A stretch of 64,000 bases of DNA from Xiphophorus maculatus. Its lineage: Eukaryota; Chordata; Actinopteri; Cyprinodontiformes; Poeciliidae. Positions 1 through 13,600 of the stretch are shown in pieces. The translations under genes and the position numbers were made by a program. The notes under the pieces were generated by a model. That model searched no databases. It saw nothing but the letters and a program-made list of their open reading frames with translations, and was not told the origin of the DNA. Position 1 is the first letter of the stretch. Every line of letters starts with the position of its first letter. The stretch spans positions 30,206,780 to 30,270,779 of the forward strand of contig NC_036454.1 of NCBI RefSeq assembly GCF_002775205.1. Reading direction: 5' to 3'.

Positions 1-1200
1 CTGTTGTACATTTAAATTTTCTGGTGTTTTTATAGGTTTTCTCGTCTCTTGATTCCATACGTTTTTTTTTTTTTTAGTTTATACACATTTGTAAACATTT
101 AAATAGTTTTGCTTTTGTTTTTGCTTGTATGCAAAAAAAGAGTCTTTAATTTCTTTTCTTTTTAAGCCGTCTACTTCTAAAGCATCGAACCTCCGGGGAT
201 TATTCAAAGTTGCTATAAAAAGAACAGAAGTTTATATATTTGATACGTTTTTCAGCTTTATTGAAAAGTGGCTTGTTTTTAAAATGAAGTGCTGCTTAAA
301 GGTCCCCTTTGTGCAAGAAGGTGGCAGATTTTGAACGTTCAGACAACAAACCCAGCAGCTGCAGTGCTATTTCAAAGTGCGAGGCTGTTTTCTTCAATAT
401 AGACCGCTAGGGGGCTCCCGTTTGCTTTTTTAGAAACCGCCACCTTTTACAGAAAACAGATGATGGAAAACGAGATTACAGCCAACTGAACAAAAAAAAA
501 AAAAAAAAATGAACAAAAAGGTTCAATTGCAACCAGATTAAAATATATAAAATGAATCATTAACAGAAACGTTAAGTTTTTTTTATTTTATTTGTACTGA
601 TGACTTGGAAATATTTGCAGATATATGAAAAAACAGATGCTTAAAATGTTACTCTCGTCTTTCTCACTTAATAATGAGTTTTGTTTGAATTTATTTTCTA
701 AACATTTTTGTAATATTTTTCACGATGGTCTGATCTGAACTGTTTCTCCAAATAAAAATTAAATCCTGCTGCGAAGAGGCTGCAATGAACTCTTTGGATG
801 TCTGAACATCCAATTGATCAACAAATGTAAAACAAAACAAAAAAAGCAAGGACAAAAGTCCACCCTGAACCATGACCTAATTTTGAGTAAGCAGCAGAAG
901 ATGCGTTTACGTCTACATGACATGGCGCACATTTAAAACAGATGATGTCACAAAAGTGTTAGAAGACGTCCAGACTGGACTGGACTGTTCTAGTGTAAAA
1001 TGATAAAAAGGAAAAATGTTAGGGGTTCAAAGTGTAGCTAGGACAATACTGAACTGGTTTTTAAATAAAGCATTGAAGCAATATTTTTAATGGCAACATC
1101 CTGGTCCTCTGGAAGCCTAGTGTTTGTAAGTGAGCCGGACACAGAGATCATACAGTGAGCATTTTTTAGGTTCAAACATTAGCCAGGCATGGATGTTCTG
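1..1200. other. AT-rich non-coding DNA, nothing recognised
   Basis: This stretch has A and T runs (for example about 70-75 and 489-509) and short open frames with no recognisable protein motif and no convincing splice sites. I see no gene, RNA or transposon end. Confidence 0.5.
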
Positions 1201-1230
1201 TTCTATCAGCAAAATAAATTCTCCTTGGAC

Positions 1231-1342
1231 GGTGACCTCCAAGACGAGGTCACCATCGTCTTGGTGACCTCAACGATGGTCGAGGTCACCAACCTCGACT
1301 ATCTTCGAGGTTTCCCTTTTGTAGAAGGAACAACTTCTACAA
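1231..1342. repeat. Cluster of nested perfect inverted repeats
   Basis: Four perfect hairpins lie within 112 bases. GGTGACCTC at 1231-1239 pairs with GAGGTCACC at 1246-1254. The same arms recur at 1263-1271 and 1282-1290. GTCGAGGT at 1280-1287 pairs with ACCTCGAC at 1292-1299. TTGTAGAAG at 1319-1327 pairs with CTTCTACAA at 1334-1342. Some arms overlap, so alternative folds compete. I do not recognise a known element; it could be the end of a foldback transposon or a degenerate minisatellite. Confidence 0.7.
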
Positions 1343-1539
1343 TTTACCTCATATCAACTCCATTGGAGGCCAGCTGAGTAACAATTGCCTTGGCAAAGAC
1401 CATCAAGCTGACATCTCGGGTAATTCTTTCCGAGTTTTGATAATCTTGCTCTTGCAGCTTTTGCTTTTGACGTACAGCGAAAAGCTTGAAAGTGACAGGG
1501 TAACCACATTGTCTATCGTTCTGTAATTTTGTCCCATTA

Positions 1540-1895
1540 GCCCATATAAAAAAGGACCAGGGCCTACATTTTCCTGCCCAGGTCCAACCCATGTACCGTC
1601 AGCCCATGCTTAGGTCATTTGGGTTCAGTGTGGTCAGCCCACATGGGCTTCCCATGCTGGGCCCATGATACTGAAACCATATGAGCCCCACATAGTGCTG
1701 CCCATTTCTGTCCCATTTCCAGTTAGCCCACATTAATGCCGAATAGAGCCCATACATTTAGTCCAAATGGGCCAACAGTATGGGTCCCATTTTAGGCTAA
1801 CCATATGGGTCCCATGCAGATAAAACACATGCCCACTCATTACCTATGTAGCCCACAACAAACCCAAGTGGGGTCCACCCATGCATGCTGGCTGG
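1540..1895. repeat. Minisatellite of GCCCAT / ATGGGCC units
   Basis: The segment is packed with variants of GCCCAT, GGGCCCAT and ATGGGTCCCAT at irregular spacing of roughly 15-30 bases, on both strands because the unit is partly self-complementary. It ends just before the coiled-coil pseudogene at 2011. The open frames read through it are by-products of the repeat. It resembles the internal minisatellites of some fish DNA transposons, but no terminal repeats could be tied to it. Confidence 0.6.
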
Positions 1896-2010
1896 GTTTA
1901 TTGATGCTTTTTGGCAGAATCGGTGTGACTTTATCCACAGCAACATAGAAGCACAATTTATGCTGTTATGGGAAGACGTCTTCCTTGGCCTCACTAAAAT
2001 TATGCTTGAC

Positions 2011-2790
2011 AATTCAGAGTTTCTCATAAATCCTTTATTGTCACTAGCTGAATATCATATTCATTGTTCCAGGTAGGGAAAACCATGTCTTGCTGCATTT
2101 TACAATGAAGTTAAGTTTTATATCCAGACTATCAAAGACTCTGACAAAAAACAGCTATTAAAACAATTGAAATCTGTACTGATGGGAACCGAAGCCTCTT
2201 AGCTTTTTCAGAAAAGGATTTCTTGTTAGCAAAAATTGACGTTTTACAGAAGCTGAAGAAGGAAGGTGAGCAGCTTCAAAAGTCGATGGAAAACTTGAGG
2301 ACGAAATTCGAGCGCCTCAACAGCAGCCGAAACAACAATGCAAGAAGCTGGCAAGAAGAGAATGAGATCCTTGGAAATCAAAATGAACGGTACAAGGAAC
2401 GGATCAGGTCTCTTAATTTCACCTTGGAGGAAGCAAGAACTACAGCTCAGCGGTTGAAATGTCATTGTGACGCCATGGCAAGGTTAGATGTGCTCCTTCA
2501 ACGGACACAAAACACAGTAAGGAAAAATGCAGAGGACTCCTTGACTGAAAAGTCCAAAGAACTGGACTGGCTTGAAGCGGAGAATGAAGAGCTCCAAAAA
2601 GAAACCGATGCTTTTGAAGCGTCAAAGCTTAGATTCCAGGGTGGCAGAAAAATCCAAGGATGTCCAGCCAAGTGAAAAGACCCCTGAAGAGACCCCAACA
2701 CCAACATTGTTCCAAAGAGTCGGGCATGTTTTTATCAATATGGATGAATCTGGAACATTAAGATACTGGTTGCCACCTTGGATTTTTTAA
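2011..2790 (+). pseudogene. Broken copy of coiled-coil GTLRYW-PPWIF family
   Basis: This is an old, diverged copy of the intact ORFs at 49842-50546 and 60469-61173. Bases 2011-2200 match the 5' flank of those copies almost base for base (49481-49670). About 250 bases are then missing, and the coding part resumes near 2223 without an ATG. The first frame (about 2223-2675) is a Glu/Lys/Leu-rich coiled coil. The sequence then shifts frame near 2634, where one extra T lies before the shared CCAGGGTGGCAGAAAAA block. The second frame (to 2790) holds the conserved end RVAEKSKDVQ and then GTLRYWLPPWIF. The missing start and the frameshift mean it is very unlikely to make the full protein. The function of the family is unknown to me. 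Confidence 0.75.
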
Positions 2791-5692
2791 ATTTCTGAAC
2801 GGGACCTTTGGGGGCCCCATCGGCACCAAGAGCCTGAAAGGAGTGTTTTTCCACTGGTTTAACAAGTTGTCCAGTAAATAAATGATTTGTTAAATATTTT
2901 TATTGTAAAATTGATTTAAAATGTATTCAATTTTAAATAATTTTCCTGTGCAAGTTTTAAGAAAACTATAAATAGCTTTTGCTGAAGGATTGTGATCTTG
3001 GTATTATTAGTCATTGCCTTATAGATCAGCAGACATTCTTTTTTTTTTTTTAAATGTTACCTATCATTGTTTCCTCAAGCAATGCTTTGCAAATGTCACA
3101 GTTAAGAGTTTTAAGGCATGCATATTAAATGTGCAGCTTTTCACGTAATGTATTTAAAATAAGTCATGCTTTATGATATTTTCTTTGCAGACAAAGACAG
3201 TAGAATAGTGAATGGAGAATTTTATATGCTCTTCTGGATGCAGATCAAAGAATGTTTACTTATGGAATATTAGAGCAGTTTACCATATATTTCTCTGTTT
3301 TCTTAATTAACTAGGTGGGGGGGACATTAGAGAAGGAAAAGTGAAAAAGACAGAATTACTAAAGTAGAAGTTTAAAGTATACCGTTGTCTTTCCCATTCA
3401 CCCAGATTCCTTAGAGACTATGAAATGACCTTTTACTCATAGTGAGAGACTATATAGACACCCTTATGTCAAAATGTAATCGATAGAGTGATTTATGACC
3501 TTAATAATTAATTGGTTTTAATTTCCGGTGACTGGATGACTCTCTCTCTCTCCCCCTCCTTAATAAAATAATCATTTTTTTGACATCTGTTAAGCCCATC
3601 TTTGTGACACTTTGTTTTCGTAAACTCCTTCTCACCTCTATGGTTTTTAAAAAGAATACAATTAAGTATGAAAAACAATAAGTGTTACAATAATCAATAA
3701 TAATATATAGTGTATACTACACCTAGAGACATTTAAATAGATTTGGAGAGTTGTAATACCTCTAGTTTTAAACAGATTGTCTTCCTGATACACAGCGTGA
3801 AGGGGAGAGGGGTGACGGCGTGTGTGTGTTTGTGTGTGTGTGTGTGTGTGGGGATGGGGTCAGTTGTGAGAGGAAAAAAAGCCCCTGCCCTTGCATAAGA
3901 GTGAAACATTCCTCTAAAACACAAACAGCTAAAGAAAACCTACAGTTGAACTGGTAGCACGACTAGTCAGTGCTGACTAGGAGTTTGTGATTTCCTTCAT
4001 CCATTCAAAAAAACTAAATCTGTAAGAAATAAATTCTTATAGATTTTTTTTTTTTCTGTAACACTTGCTAGTGTGATACATTTCAGTAAATGTTCCTCAT
4101 CTGTACGTGTATTTCTTAAGAATATGTTGCAGGCACTAAGCGGGCCTTGGTGAGGCTTTTCATATTTAACGTTCACTTTTTTCCAAAAATAAAATCTGAT
4201 TAAAAGTTAATCTGTGTATTTTTATTTTCTTAAATAGTCCGACTTATAACATTGGTTAAGTTGACCTAAAAATAGCATACTCACTACACAACAATGCTCC
4301 AAGAGTTGCTCACAACATGAGGAAGTGTTTTGATACCTTTACAATTATCTACAGGTTTTGTTCCTTGGTTCTAATGGTGCTTTTTCCTTCCATCCAGTAA
4401 CTTACACACTTGTCTTAAGTTTGTTCACCAACAAAATATAATACACCTGTGGTTGCTGAGGTTTCCATTACTAAAGCTTATAAATGATCAATGTGAAGCA
4501 TCATGTATTACAATATTTAATACAATTAGTATCATTTATTTAGATTTGATGTTTTGATATGTGCAGTTGGATTTCTATCGATTCTATCAAGTGATGGTCT
4601 GTGTAAATATTTATGAAATTGAATGGACATTCAGGTTTTGTATATATATATATTTTTTTTCTTTTGGTGTTTGTTGCACAAAACACCAAACGCCATGCAG
4701 CATGTCTGGGTTAAGGTGTAGATTAAGTTTAGACTGAGGTTAGGAGTAGTTTTGTGTTCTGGTAATGTCAAGGTCTGGGGTTGTTTTGCTCTAGTACGTT
4801 CTTTTTGTTTTGAGGTTTCCTGCTGCATATTGGCCCCTAAAACTCCTAAACCTGCGTTTCTATACGGCACACAGTTGCTAGTGGGGAGTCTTAGTAAAAA
4901 GCCGTTCGAGTTTCATTAATGAAACTTAATTTGCTACAGAGGAGCCTGATCTGCTGCACAGGTTGGTAAGTGTTGGACTGGTGCTCCTGCCACTAAAAAA
5001 AAAATCATCATTAAGTCACAAGTCATCCAGAATTGTTCAAATAATAATAAAAATGTAAAAAAAACAAAAAAAACACTGTGGGAAAAACTGATAGAAAAAT
5101 TTTTTATGATTTATTGAACTCAAAAATAGCATTAAATTCCACTTAAACATTCATTAAACGTAAATAACTACAACATGACACTGAAATTATCACCACGCAC
5201 ATTTAAAACCACCCACTGATGCAAAGGATCTGTTCAAAGAAAAAGCAGCAAGTGTTTAAAAGGAGTCGTCCAAACAAAAACATTCCATGCAAAAAAAAAA
5301 AAAACAACATTTTTTTAAATCCTGGTGTTCTCAAATTTCTTAAGTTTTACCTGATTCAGATTCTCTGACAAGAATCACTTTAAAGGCCTGTTCTTTTCTC
5401 AATATTAGTTAAATAAACAAACAAAAGAAAAAAATCCACATGCAAATAAATGTGGCTTCACTTCAGACAATGGAAGACAAGTACTAGCACCGCTTGGCAC
5501 TTAGCCTGGGAAGCTGTCTCTTGTCTTTTTGGCATGTTTTAAAGGAACAGTTTGGAATTTTTGAAGTTTAGCTGTGGTAGCAGTCTAACTCTCGTGGCAT
5601 CTTCACTTACGGTAAATCAAACAAGAGGCAGATTTACATCTTAAAACTCCTCCAGTCTAAGAAACACTGCAGCTATTGGTCCGAACAGGGAA
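2791..5692. other. Non-coding stretch with a GT microsatellite
   Basis: No gene was recognised. It contains a (GT)n tract at 3820-3850, a short CT tract near 3540-3558, and a 10-bp perfect hairpin (TTTGGTGTTT 4663-4672 with AAACACCAAA 4681-4690). The part nearest 5692 may belong to a long 3' UTR of vps37b, since an AATAAA lies on the minus strand at 5110-5115, but that is inference. Confidence 0.45.
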
Positions 5693-6090
5693 GGGGTGTC
5701 CCGATCCGATATCGATTCCATATCAGCCAAAAAGTATCAGATTATTTCAGCCTGCATCTAAGATCTCTGATATAAAACCTCTACTCCCGCACTGCGCTCC
5801 AGCATTTAGTCTGGCCCAGCATTTCTATCCAGCAGCACTTGTATCCCTCACACAGACCCATTGGTTAATAATAATTGTTCTTATACTGATTGTTTTTGAC
5901 TCTCCTCCCCCCCTCAAGTATCACTTGATAAAGCATCTTCTAATATTTCTACAAAATGACACTCTACAAAATAAGTATTAAAAGTACATATGATTAATGC
6001 CAATATCGTACTGGGTCAATATCGTATTGGCTAATACCTAAAGCCTCGATATCGGTATCGCATCAGGAGGTGAAAAAGTTGCATCTACCC
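5693..6090. mobile_element. Non-autonomous DNA transposon (MITE), copy 1
   Basis: The segment begins with GGTGTCCCGATCCGATATCG and ends with a region rich in ATCGGTATCG, then GGTGAAAAAGTTGCA. A second copy at 24854-25226 shares the same edges and the same interior (for example CCAGCATTTAGTC and ACAGACCCATTGGTTAATAATAA). It codes for nothing. The edges are of the type common in teleost hAT-like MITEs; the superfamily assignment is inferred. Confidence 0.7.
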
Positions 6091-7703
6091 AAAAGAAATG
6101 TGTAAAAATGAATAAGCAAAAGTTCATTTAAGCCACTACTATGTTCTGACTAACCAAAAGAGTTAACTACTGCCAGTAAGAAATTAGATGCTAATAACCT
6201 TTAAACCAAACCTCGCTTCCAAAATCTCAAACCATTCCTTTAAGTACTGTTTTTCTGCTACTGGGGGAGTTTCTCAGACTTAAAAACTTTTCTTAAATGT
6301 ACTGGTAGACGGAGAGAAAAAAAAAAAAAAGACAGTACAGTAGCAGGTGCCAATCTCAAGAGCGGGGAAGGAGGATGATTCCAACGTTTACAGCTGAGCG
6401 TAGTTGCGTAAAGTAATCAGCACAATGTCACTTTCAAGTGTAGGCACTCGTGGCTCGTCAACAGTGCACAGCGAACAGCAGTCGGGTTGGTGGGGAAAAA
6501 TAATAATAATAGTTTCAGCAGAAATGAGAATTCCTCCCAAAGCCAGGTTGCTCTTCTTAAGGTCTTCTGGCTGTTGCATGACTACAAAAAAGAGTGTTAA
6601 AGCCTCACAAACAGATATGCTGGGAACAATGGACAATAACTACTAACAAAAAAATAAAACAAAACAAAAAAAACTGGAACTCTTTGGTGCTCAGTGTCCA
6701 AAGAACCGTTGGCATCGTTTCCCCATTGAGTTCCTAATGACGCCAGTAAAACGAAAACAGACATCATAGATGGAGTGTTGTAGTACGACTGGAGCCCGTA
6801 AGGTACAACACACTCCTGCAGCGTATTGTATGGCTGTTCAGAAGTCCTTCGCTTTCAGCCGCTGGTCCCCATTCGGCCCTCGCCCGCCCGGAAACGGACC
6901 AGGCAGGGGGCCGGGCTCCCTGCCTAGATGCATCCGCAAACTGGAGAAGCCCCGACCTAATCCCTCCTTTACATGTTAATCAGTATATTCTGACTATTAT
7001 TATCATAACTCCATTAGTCTTAACTCTACAGATGATGCTCAAATTTAAATATTCCTATGTACCTTTTAATTTTTTTTATATATTTTAAAAGAGAGAGAAA
7101 AAAAAAATCACAGCATAGACGCAGTTTTTGCCTGAATATATTCTGGAAAATTATATTTTCATGAAAACTGCACAGTAATCTGGGTCTCTCCTGGCTTGCA
7201 TATACAGGTAAATTAGCATGCTGTGATGGAGATGATGAGTTTTAAATAGTTTTCTGAAAAAAAAAAAAAGTTTAGTGTTCCATAAACGGAACATGTTTGC
7301 AGGAGGGGTGGAGCACTGGAGACGCAGAGCGCTGATCATCAAGTCTCGGTTTATCGACTGCAAGGACGATGTTAGTCGGCTCCCTTTTCTCTGCTGAGAG
7401 AGACCTGAGACGGTCCCAACAGTTCTTTTTTTTTTTTATTTGTTTGTTTCTGAACTTTCGATGGGAGTGCTGCTGATGCGAGCGAGTAGTAATCCACAGA
7501 GGTTATAGGAGATATGCCTTATATGAACGCACCCAGACCAACTCGTGTGCATCTGCCTTTCTGGTGTTGAGTTTGGGGCATAATCCGAGAAGGCGGATGA
7601 CATAAGAAACATTGTTCTCTGAAGGAGTTCCAGTTGTTAAATGTTTGTAATAAACACTAGAACCTCTAAAGGGATGTTGTTGTTTTTTCTTTTTAATTTG
7701 AGC
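6091..7703 (-). other. Probable vps37b 3' UTR and downstream flank
   Basis: This lies just downstream of the vps37b stop on the minus strand. A minus-strand AATAAA (TTTATT at 7435-7440) is a candidate poly(A) signal about 260 bases past the stop, though mammalian VPS37B messages have longer 3' ends. A local GC-rich island at about 6850-6960 is unexplained. No other gene is seen. Confidence 0.4.
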
Positions 7704-10647
7704 TTATTGAATGATGAACCCAGGCTGCGGGGCCAAACGAGGCGGGGGCCTCTGAGGCAGAGCAGGAGGGTACTGAGAGATATAGGGGCTGGGGTATCCG
7801 GCAGAGACGCTGGGGAAGGGCTGCCCTGTTCTGGGAGGGATGGGTGGGTACTGCGATGGCGGGCAGAAGAAAGGAGACTGGGGGGTAGTGGTTGGAGTTG
7901 GGCTTAGAACGGGAGGGGGCTGGGATGGAGGGGCGGGAGGTTTCCTTCTGGGCTGGGCAACTGGAGAGGAGTTGCTGCTGTTGCCATCGGCGAGGAGGGA
8001 CGACACAGCGGGCACGTCCTGAAGTCGGGAGGAGGGGACGGCAGCAGCCTGTGAGAGGAGGTGCGGGCCCTTCTGCACCATCTCCTGCAGCTTCTCAATC
8101 TTCACCCGTCTCAGGTGGGCCAGCTTCCTTTTGTTCTGGTAGGAATCGACAAAGGCGTCCAGGGTCATGTCGCCGTCCAGGAAAGAGTCGGCCATGTTCT
8201 GCAGACACAAATGGTAAATGAACTCACTGTTTTGCAGTCACAAATGTATTTACACACCAATAAATTGTTAGGCGACTTATGATTAAGTGCCTAAGTGATG
8301 ACCTCAAACAACACTTAAAAAACCCGGTTTTCGAAACGCCCAATCTGCTGACAGTGACAACAAAAGGATAGATTTCATCGAATCATTTAAAACAAATAAA
8401 AGCAGGATGATAGTTTCAGTAAGTTATATAAAGGTTGATTTCATACATGGCAAAGGTGGAGCACTTTTTTAAAAAAGGTAATAATACAGTTACATCCTGT
8501 TGAAATGACAACTGAGTTAATATGCACTTACAGTTCTCTGCCACTAGGTGGCAGTTTGTTTTCATGCCCTTAAACTGCTTAAACGTTTAGAAACTAGCAA
8601 CCTCATTGTAAACCTTACTCTCCAAAGGCTTTAGTCTATAGCAGATGACATGCACACTGCAAAAACACAAAATCTTAACAAGTGTTTTTGGTCTTGTTGC
8701 TAGTCCAAATATCTTAGTAAACTTTAAACGAGAGAAAAACAAAGTAATTTTTCAACATGAAATAGGAGCTACTTTTAAGTCAGTAATTCCTTAATATTTA
8801 TAAAAAGTACTAGTTCCACTGGCAGAATATTTTGCTTGCAACATGGGAAACGTCTTGCTATAAATTAAATTATCCGATGATGGAGCTAGAACTTTTTCAT
8901 CTATACAAAGGAATTATTGACTTAAAACGTGCTCTTATATCTTGCTGAAAAGTTACTTGCAAGTTAGTTTTGTCTTATTTCAACTGTACTACGTTTGCAT
9001 TAGGAACTAGGCCAAAATTACTCGGTACAATTTGTGTTTTTGCAGAGTAGTGGGTTGAAATTCTCAACTGTTAACGAAAACACAATTCACATTTCCAAGT
9101 AGTCAACTTCACAGCAGCGGGAGGTTTTGAACAGGAACTGCAGAAGTGTTACTGCAGCAGACTAAAGTGTGATTCTTGAGTTAGTCGAGGCTCACTGCTG
9201 CCCATCAAGGCTTTTAGATTTGAACAATGAAAATGTTCAAGGCAGAGAAACGAGAAACGAGCAGAGAGGAATGCATGTGAATCACCGACTCGGGATGGAT
9301 GACGTCATCCATGGAGGGAGCAGCAGAATGCTTACCTCTGTCTCTTCTTCTATTTTGGCTCCCTCTGCCTGCAGCAGGGCCAGCAGAATGTCCAGGGAGG
9401 TGGCTCCTGACTTGTGGTCTGTTAAACGAGAGAGAACAAACAAAAACAGAAATATTAGGATTATGGGGAGGAGCAAAACGAACAAATGCCTACAGGCAGT
9501 CACATGTCTAACTAAAGCTGCAGGCGGTGTCTTTTATAAACTGTTTTTTTATATATATTTTTGTTAGAACTGTCACCATGTCCTGACAGTATATTATTCT
9601 GTGAGTAGGAAAAAAAGCTCTTCTGCCTTCTCTCTACAGTCCTATTGCCATCTGCATATACACAAGGATGATTGACCGCGCCCAGTCCCTCTTCCTGTCT
9701 CTGATTGGTTGTTTCTAAATGAGTGGGGGCTTTCTGCAGATTGCAGTAGGACCATAAGGAGCTGGATTTTTTTCAGACTCTAATGTCTCATGTTACACTG
9801 TCAGACATAGTGATAAATGTAAAAAAAAATAAAATAAATTATTTATTAAAGTTACATACCACAGGTTTAATGAACGCTTGATGGGTTTTATTGTGATAAC
9901 GTGTATATAGCTTAAGTGAAAACAAGTCATGTTTTGCAGTTTTTTCAACCAAGTCTCAAGTGAAATCACAATGCATCAAAGTTCGAAGTCGAGTCAAAAG
10001 TCAAGACATGCCAGCCCCGAGTCGAGTCCAAGTCCTAAGCTTTTAATCTCCTGTCTGAAACTAGTCTATTGACAAAATTTCACTTAATGACAAAATTATT
10101 TGGAGATTTATTAATCATTTTTTAAAATGTTTGTTTGCCAGAACAACGACACAAGAGGAATGGAACTTGAGAGGGGGAAAAAAATGAAACAGGTTTCTAT
10201 ACAAAACAAATGATCTCCATGTTAATCAGGTGAAAGACCAAGTAAAGTCCAAATTATTTTTTGTGATTTTAATCAAGTGTGAAAGTCATTAAATGTGTTC
10301 CTGGAGTCTGACTTGATTCCAGGTCCCATAGCTCAAGTCCACACCTTTAGTAAACGCCCCATTCCAGTCACAGTGTTCTTATTTAGCGTTTGCACACGCC
10401 GTAGAGCAATTCCACACAGTGGACCAAATACGGTACAATTCCTCAATACCAAGTTGTTTCCAAAACAATAAGAGCAGTGCTGAGAATGTTTTTACTTTAT
10501 GAATTGAATTGGTCTTAACTATTCATGGTCTAGAGACCAACCAGTCATGATGCCTTTCTGTTTGCTGTGACTTAAAGTCGAGTGAATCTTTGTTGGTGTC
10601 ACAGTTGTGTTGTTTCTGAAAACAGGAGTGTAAGTAGAGGCTTCAAT

Positions 10648-10683
<36 letters not shown>

Positions 10684-13600
10684 CCAATGAGACGGTAATA
10701 ATTAGTGATCTCCACAGCAGAGCAGTGAACTTGCAGACATTCCAACAAGACTGAGCCTCTCTATAGTGGATCTCTAATTATACACTAGGCTCTAGTCAAA
10801 CCTGATGTGCTATTCTGACTATCAAGGCCTGCAAATCGAGGCAACATGCATGCAGTCTGATCCATTTGTGCACAAGAGCCAGACAAAGCTTGATTTTGTT
10901 AATAACATTGAATAATACAGGAGCTGCACCATATATTATGCCACAAATGTTGATGTGAACATCACTTTCATAAAACTCATCCAGACTTTTGAATGCAGAA
11001 GAGGACACACTGGTTCAGAGGAGACTAAAATACTGTCAAATTGTAATATATTCCTTTTGCTCTCAACTTTGCGCTCACTTTGAAATGCTTTGCTGCTGAA
11101 ATGTGCTATACAAATAAAATTTGATTGATTGATTGAACTAGAAAAACAAACAACAACAACAAAAAATACAACCAAGACGTCTTGATGCCGGTAATGTTAC
11201 AATGACAAAAATATAACAAATCCAAATTACAAAGATTTACCCATTTTGTGTTGATCCGTCCAATTAAATACTCTGTGGTTGTAAGTAGGCCTGTCAATTG
11301 TCCCAGAAAGGATTGTGATAAATGATAATATTGTTGTTTGGAGACCATTTTCAACTAATATATTGATAGTGGCATAGTCCAGGTTTGCCCTCTCAAAGAC
11401 CAATAAACTTACATTTTGTAAAGAACTCGCCACAGAACCGGAAGACATTTTTAAACATGCAAAATAAAAACACAACAACCAAAACAATAAGTGGAAATGG
11501 AAAAAAAAAAAAAAAGCCATTTACAACCGAATCCATAAATAAAATGTTTTGTTTAGCCAGTTGGGCAGAACCTCACAGCAACAGCTGTCATCACTGGACA
11601 CAAATAATGTTACCCAAAATACTAGAAGTCATAGAGTTCAGCTAATAAAGAGAGGAAAGAAAAAAATTATCACAATAGATGGAAGCGGCGATGTAAGGAG
11701 CTATTTAAAAAGACCATGTATTTTCTGTGACATGTCTAGATATGAGGTTGATAGGTGGAGCAAGACAATGCAGCACTGCAAAGTTACTTTATCTTTTTCC
11801 CTTGTTAATTTTGACCTGTGTTTGTTTTGACACGTGTTGGGTTTGGAAAATGGGATTAAAGAATCATTAATAAGGCAAAGATCTGGAGAATGTGCATCAA
11901 AAACGTCTGTTTGTGGCCAGCATAAAATGTCAACTCTAAAAGGTCAGCTAAAATGTTTTGCGGTGCCTGCCCCCTCACCACAGGGTGAGATACTAATATA
12001 ACTAATCAAATAAGGCAGGAAGACTTCTTATATCTAAAACAGAAAAACTGTTCTTTTAAGGTCGACGTTTTACAAAATGTAAAGACTAAAAATCGGCAAC
12101 AAAATTCTGATTGCCGCATCTCTAGTGCGAACAAAGCTAAATATTACAAATGAAGTTTATTCAGCTTTTCAATGTCTAATTTCTGGGGGATTTCTAACAT
12201 TTGTGAAAGTACTTTAATGGTAATTTTTTTTTAAACCAATATAGCCAATAAATCAAAAATATATTCATTTCAAAATTTACTTTAGATCAAAAATGAATTA
12301 ATTTATTCTAAAGTCTACCTTTCCTTTTTGAATATCACAGCAGGTGAAAACCCAAACCTGAAGGATCATTTCAGGCGTATTGTAGTCATTCTGCTAAATC
12401 AACACATTGCTCTTTGGATCCATGTAAATATTGTCAGAATCAGAATTCCTTTTAATGTCACTGTGCAAAGGAGGAGAACAACATTTAAGAAAATAGAAAC
12501 TCTCAAATGGAGTGCAAATAAATAAATAAATCTATTTCAATAAACATAAAAATATAGTAGAAATACTAATAAATAAATGAAGTCCAGGATTGGGACGAGT
12601 TTGCGGCATTCGGGTCAACAACATCTCTTGTAGAAATAGTTTTTTTAGTCCTCTCTCCTTTTAACCCTCTATGGCATGGCGTTGCCCTCAGGCAACAAAC
12701 CACATAGCTGTACCTCACATTGCTCCTTTATTTTATTTTTTGGGGGGCATGATTTTTGACATATTTTTGTCCAAAAAATAGTTCTTTTATGAATATAGTT
12801 TTTGTTTGATTTGTATTTCATTTCTCATAATCAGTGTAGACAATCTTGGTGTTCTAGACCAATGTTACCCTGAGGCAACAAACCCAAATCTGGTTCCAGG
12901 AGGTGTCAGAGTCCGATTTTATGATTGACATGTAATTAGGGACCACCAAGCTCCCAAAGAATGCAGGAAAATATTTCTTCCCCACAAAAATAAAAAGTCA
13001 TGCCATAGAGGGTTAAGTGTTTCTGCGCTTTCAGGCAAACAATATAAATAAGAAATTGTCCTCAATGTTTTTCCTGGTGAAATAAAAGGCTCAACTGGCC
13101 AACCAATGAATCCCTTCCTATTCAACCAGGAATTTTGTGTGTCACACAAGCTGCCAGCTGCATGCACAATTCATGCCAACAGGTGTCACTACATCTTAGC
13201 AAATTTGCTAATTTAAGAAAAAAGTACAAATCATAAACTACTGGTCAAGTGCTCCAAAACAAACAAACAAAAAAATGGTAGAATCCTCCTCAGACACAAT
13301 TTACTTGAACACGCCTGTTTTCTGAACCGTATCGACACAGTGGAGGGCCAAGCGTGTTCAATCTGGCTGAACTGAGCTCTGTTTATTTCTAAATATAGAA
13401 ATAACATGGTGTTCCACCTGTAAAAGACAAACAATGAAGTAGCGGCGTAGCTGAATGCGTCACCCGCAGGTTAATAAGCCTGCAGAACTGGCTCGCACAG
13501 TGACTTAGCAAGATCACAAGATCGGTGGTGGAAAATAGAGGAGAAGTCGAGCATTACTCATTAACTTCACGTTAAAGCAGGAGCACAGCCAGCCATGTGC

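Noticed and set aside
6770..6979. GC-rich 69-codon open frame in the vps37b downstream region
   Set aside because: The GC island keeps both strands open. No splice sites or homology are visible, and it lies in the probable 3' UTR or flank.
7892..8221. 109-codon plus-strand open frame, Gly/Arg-rich
   Set aside because: Antisense shadow of vps37b exon 4, whose proline-rich codons leave the opposite strand open.
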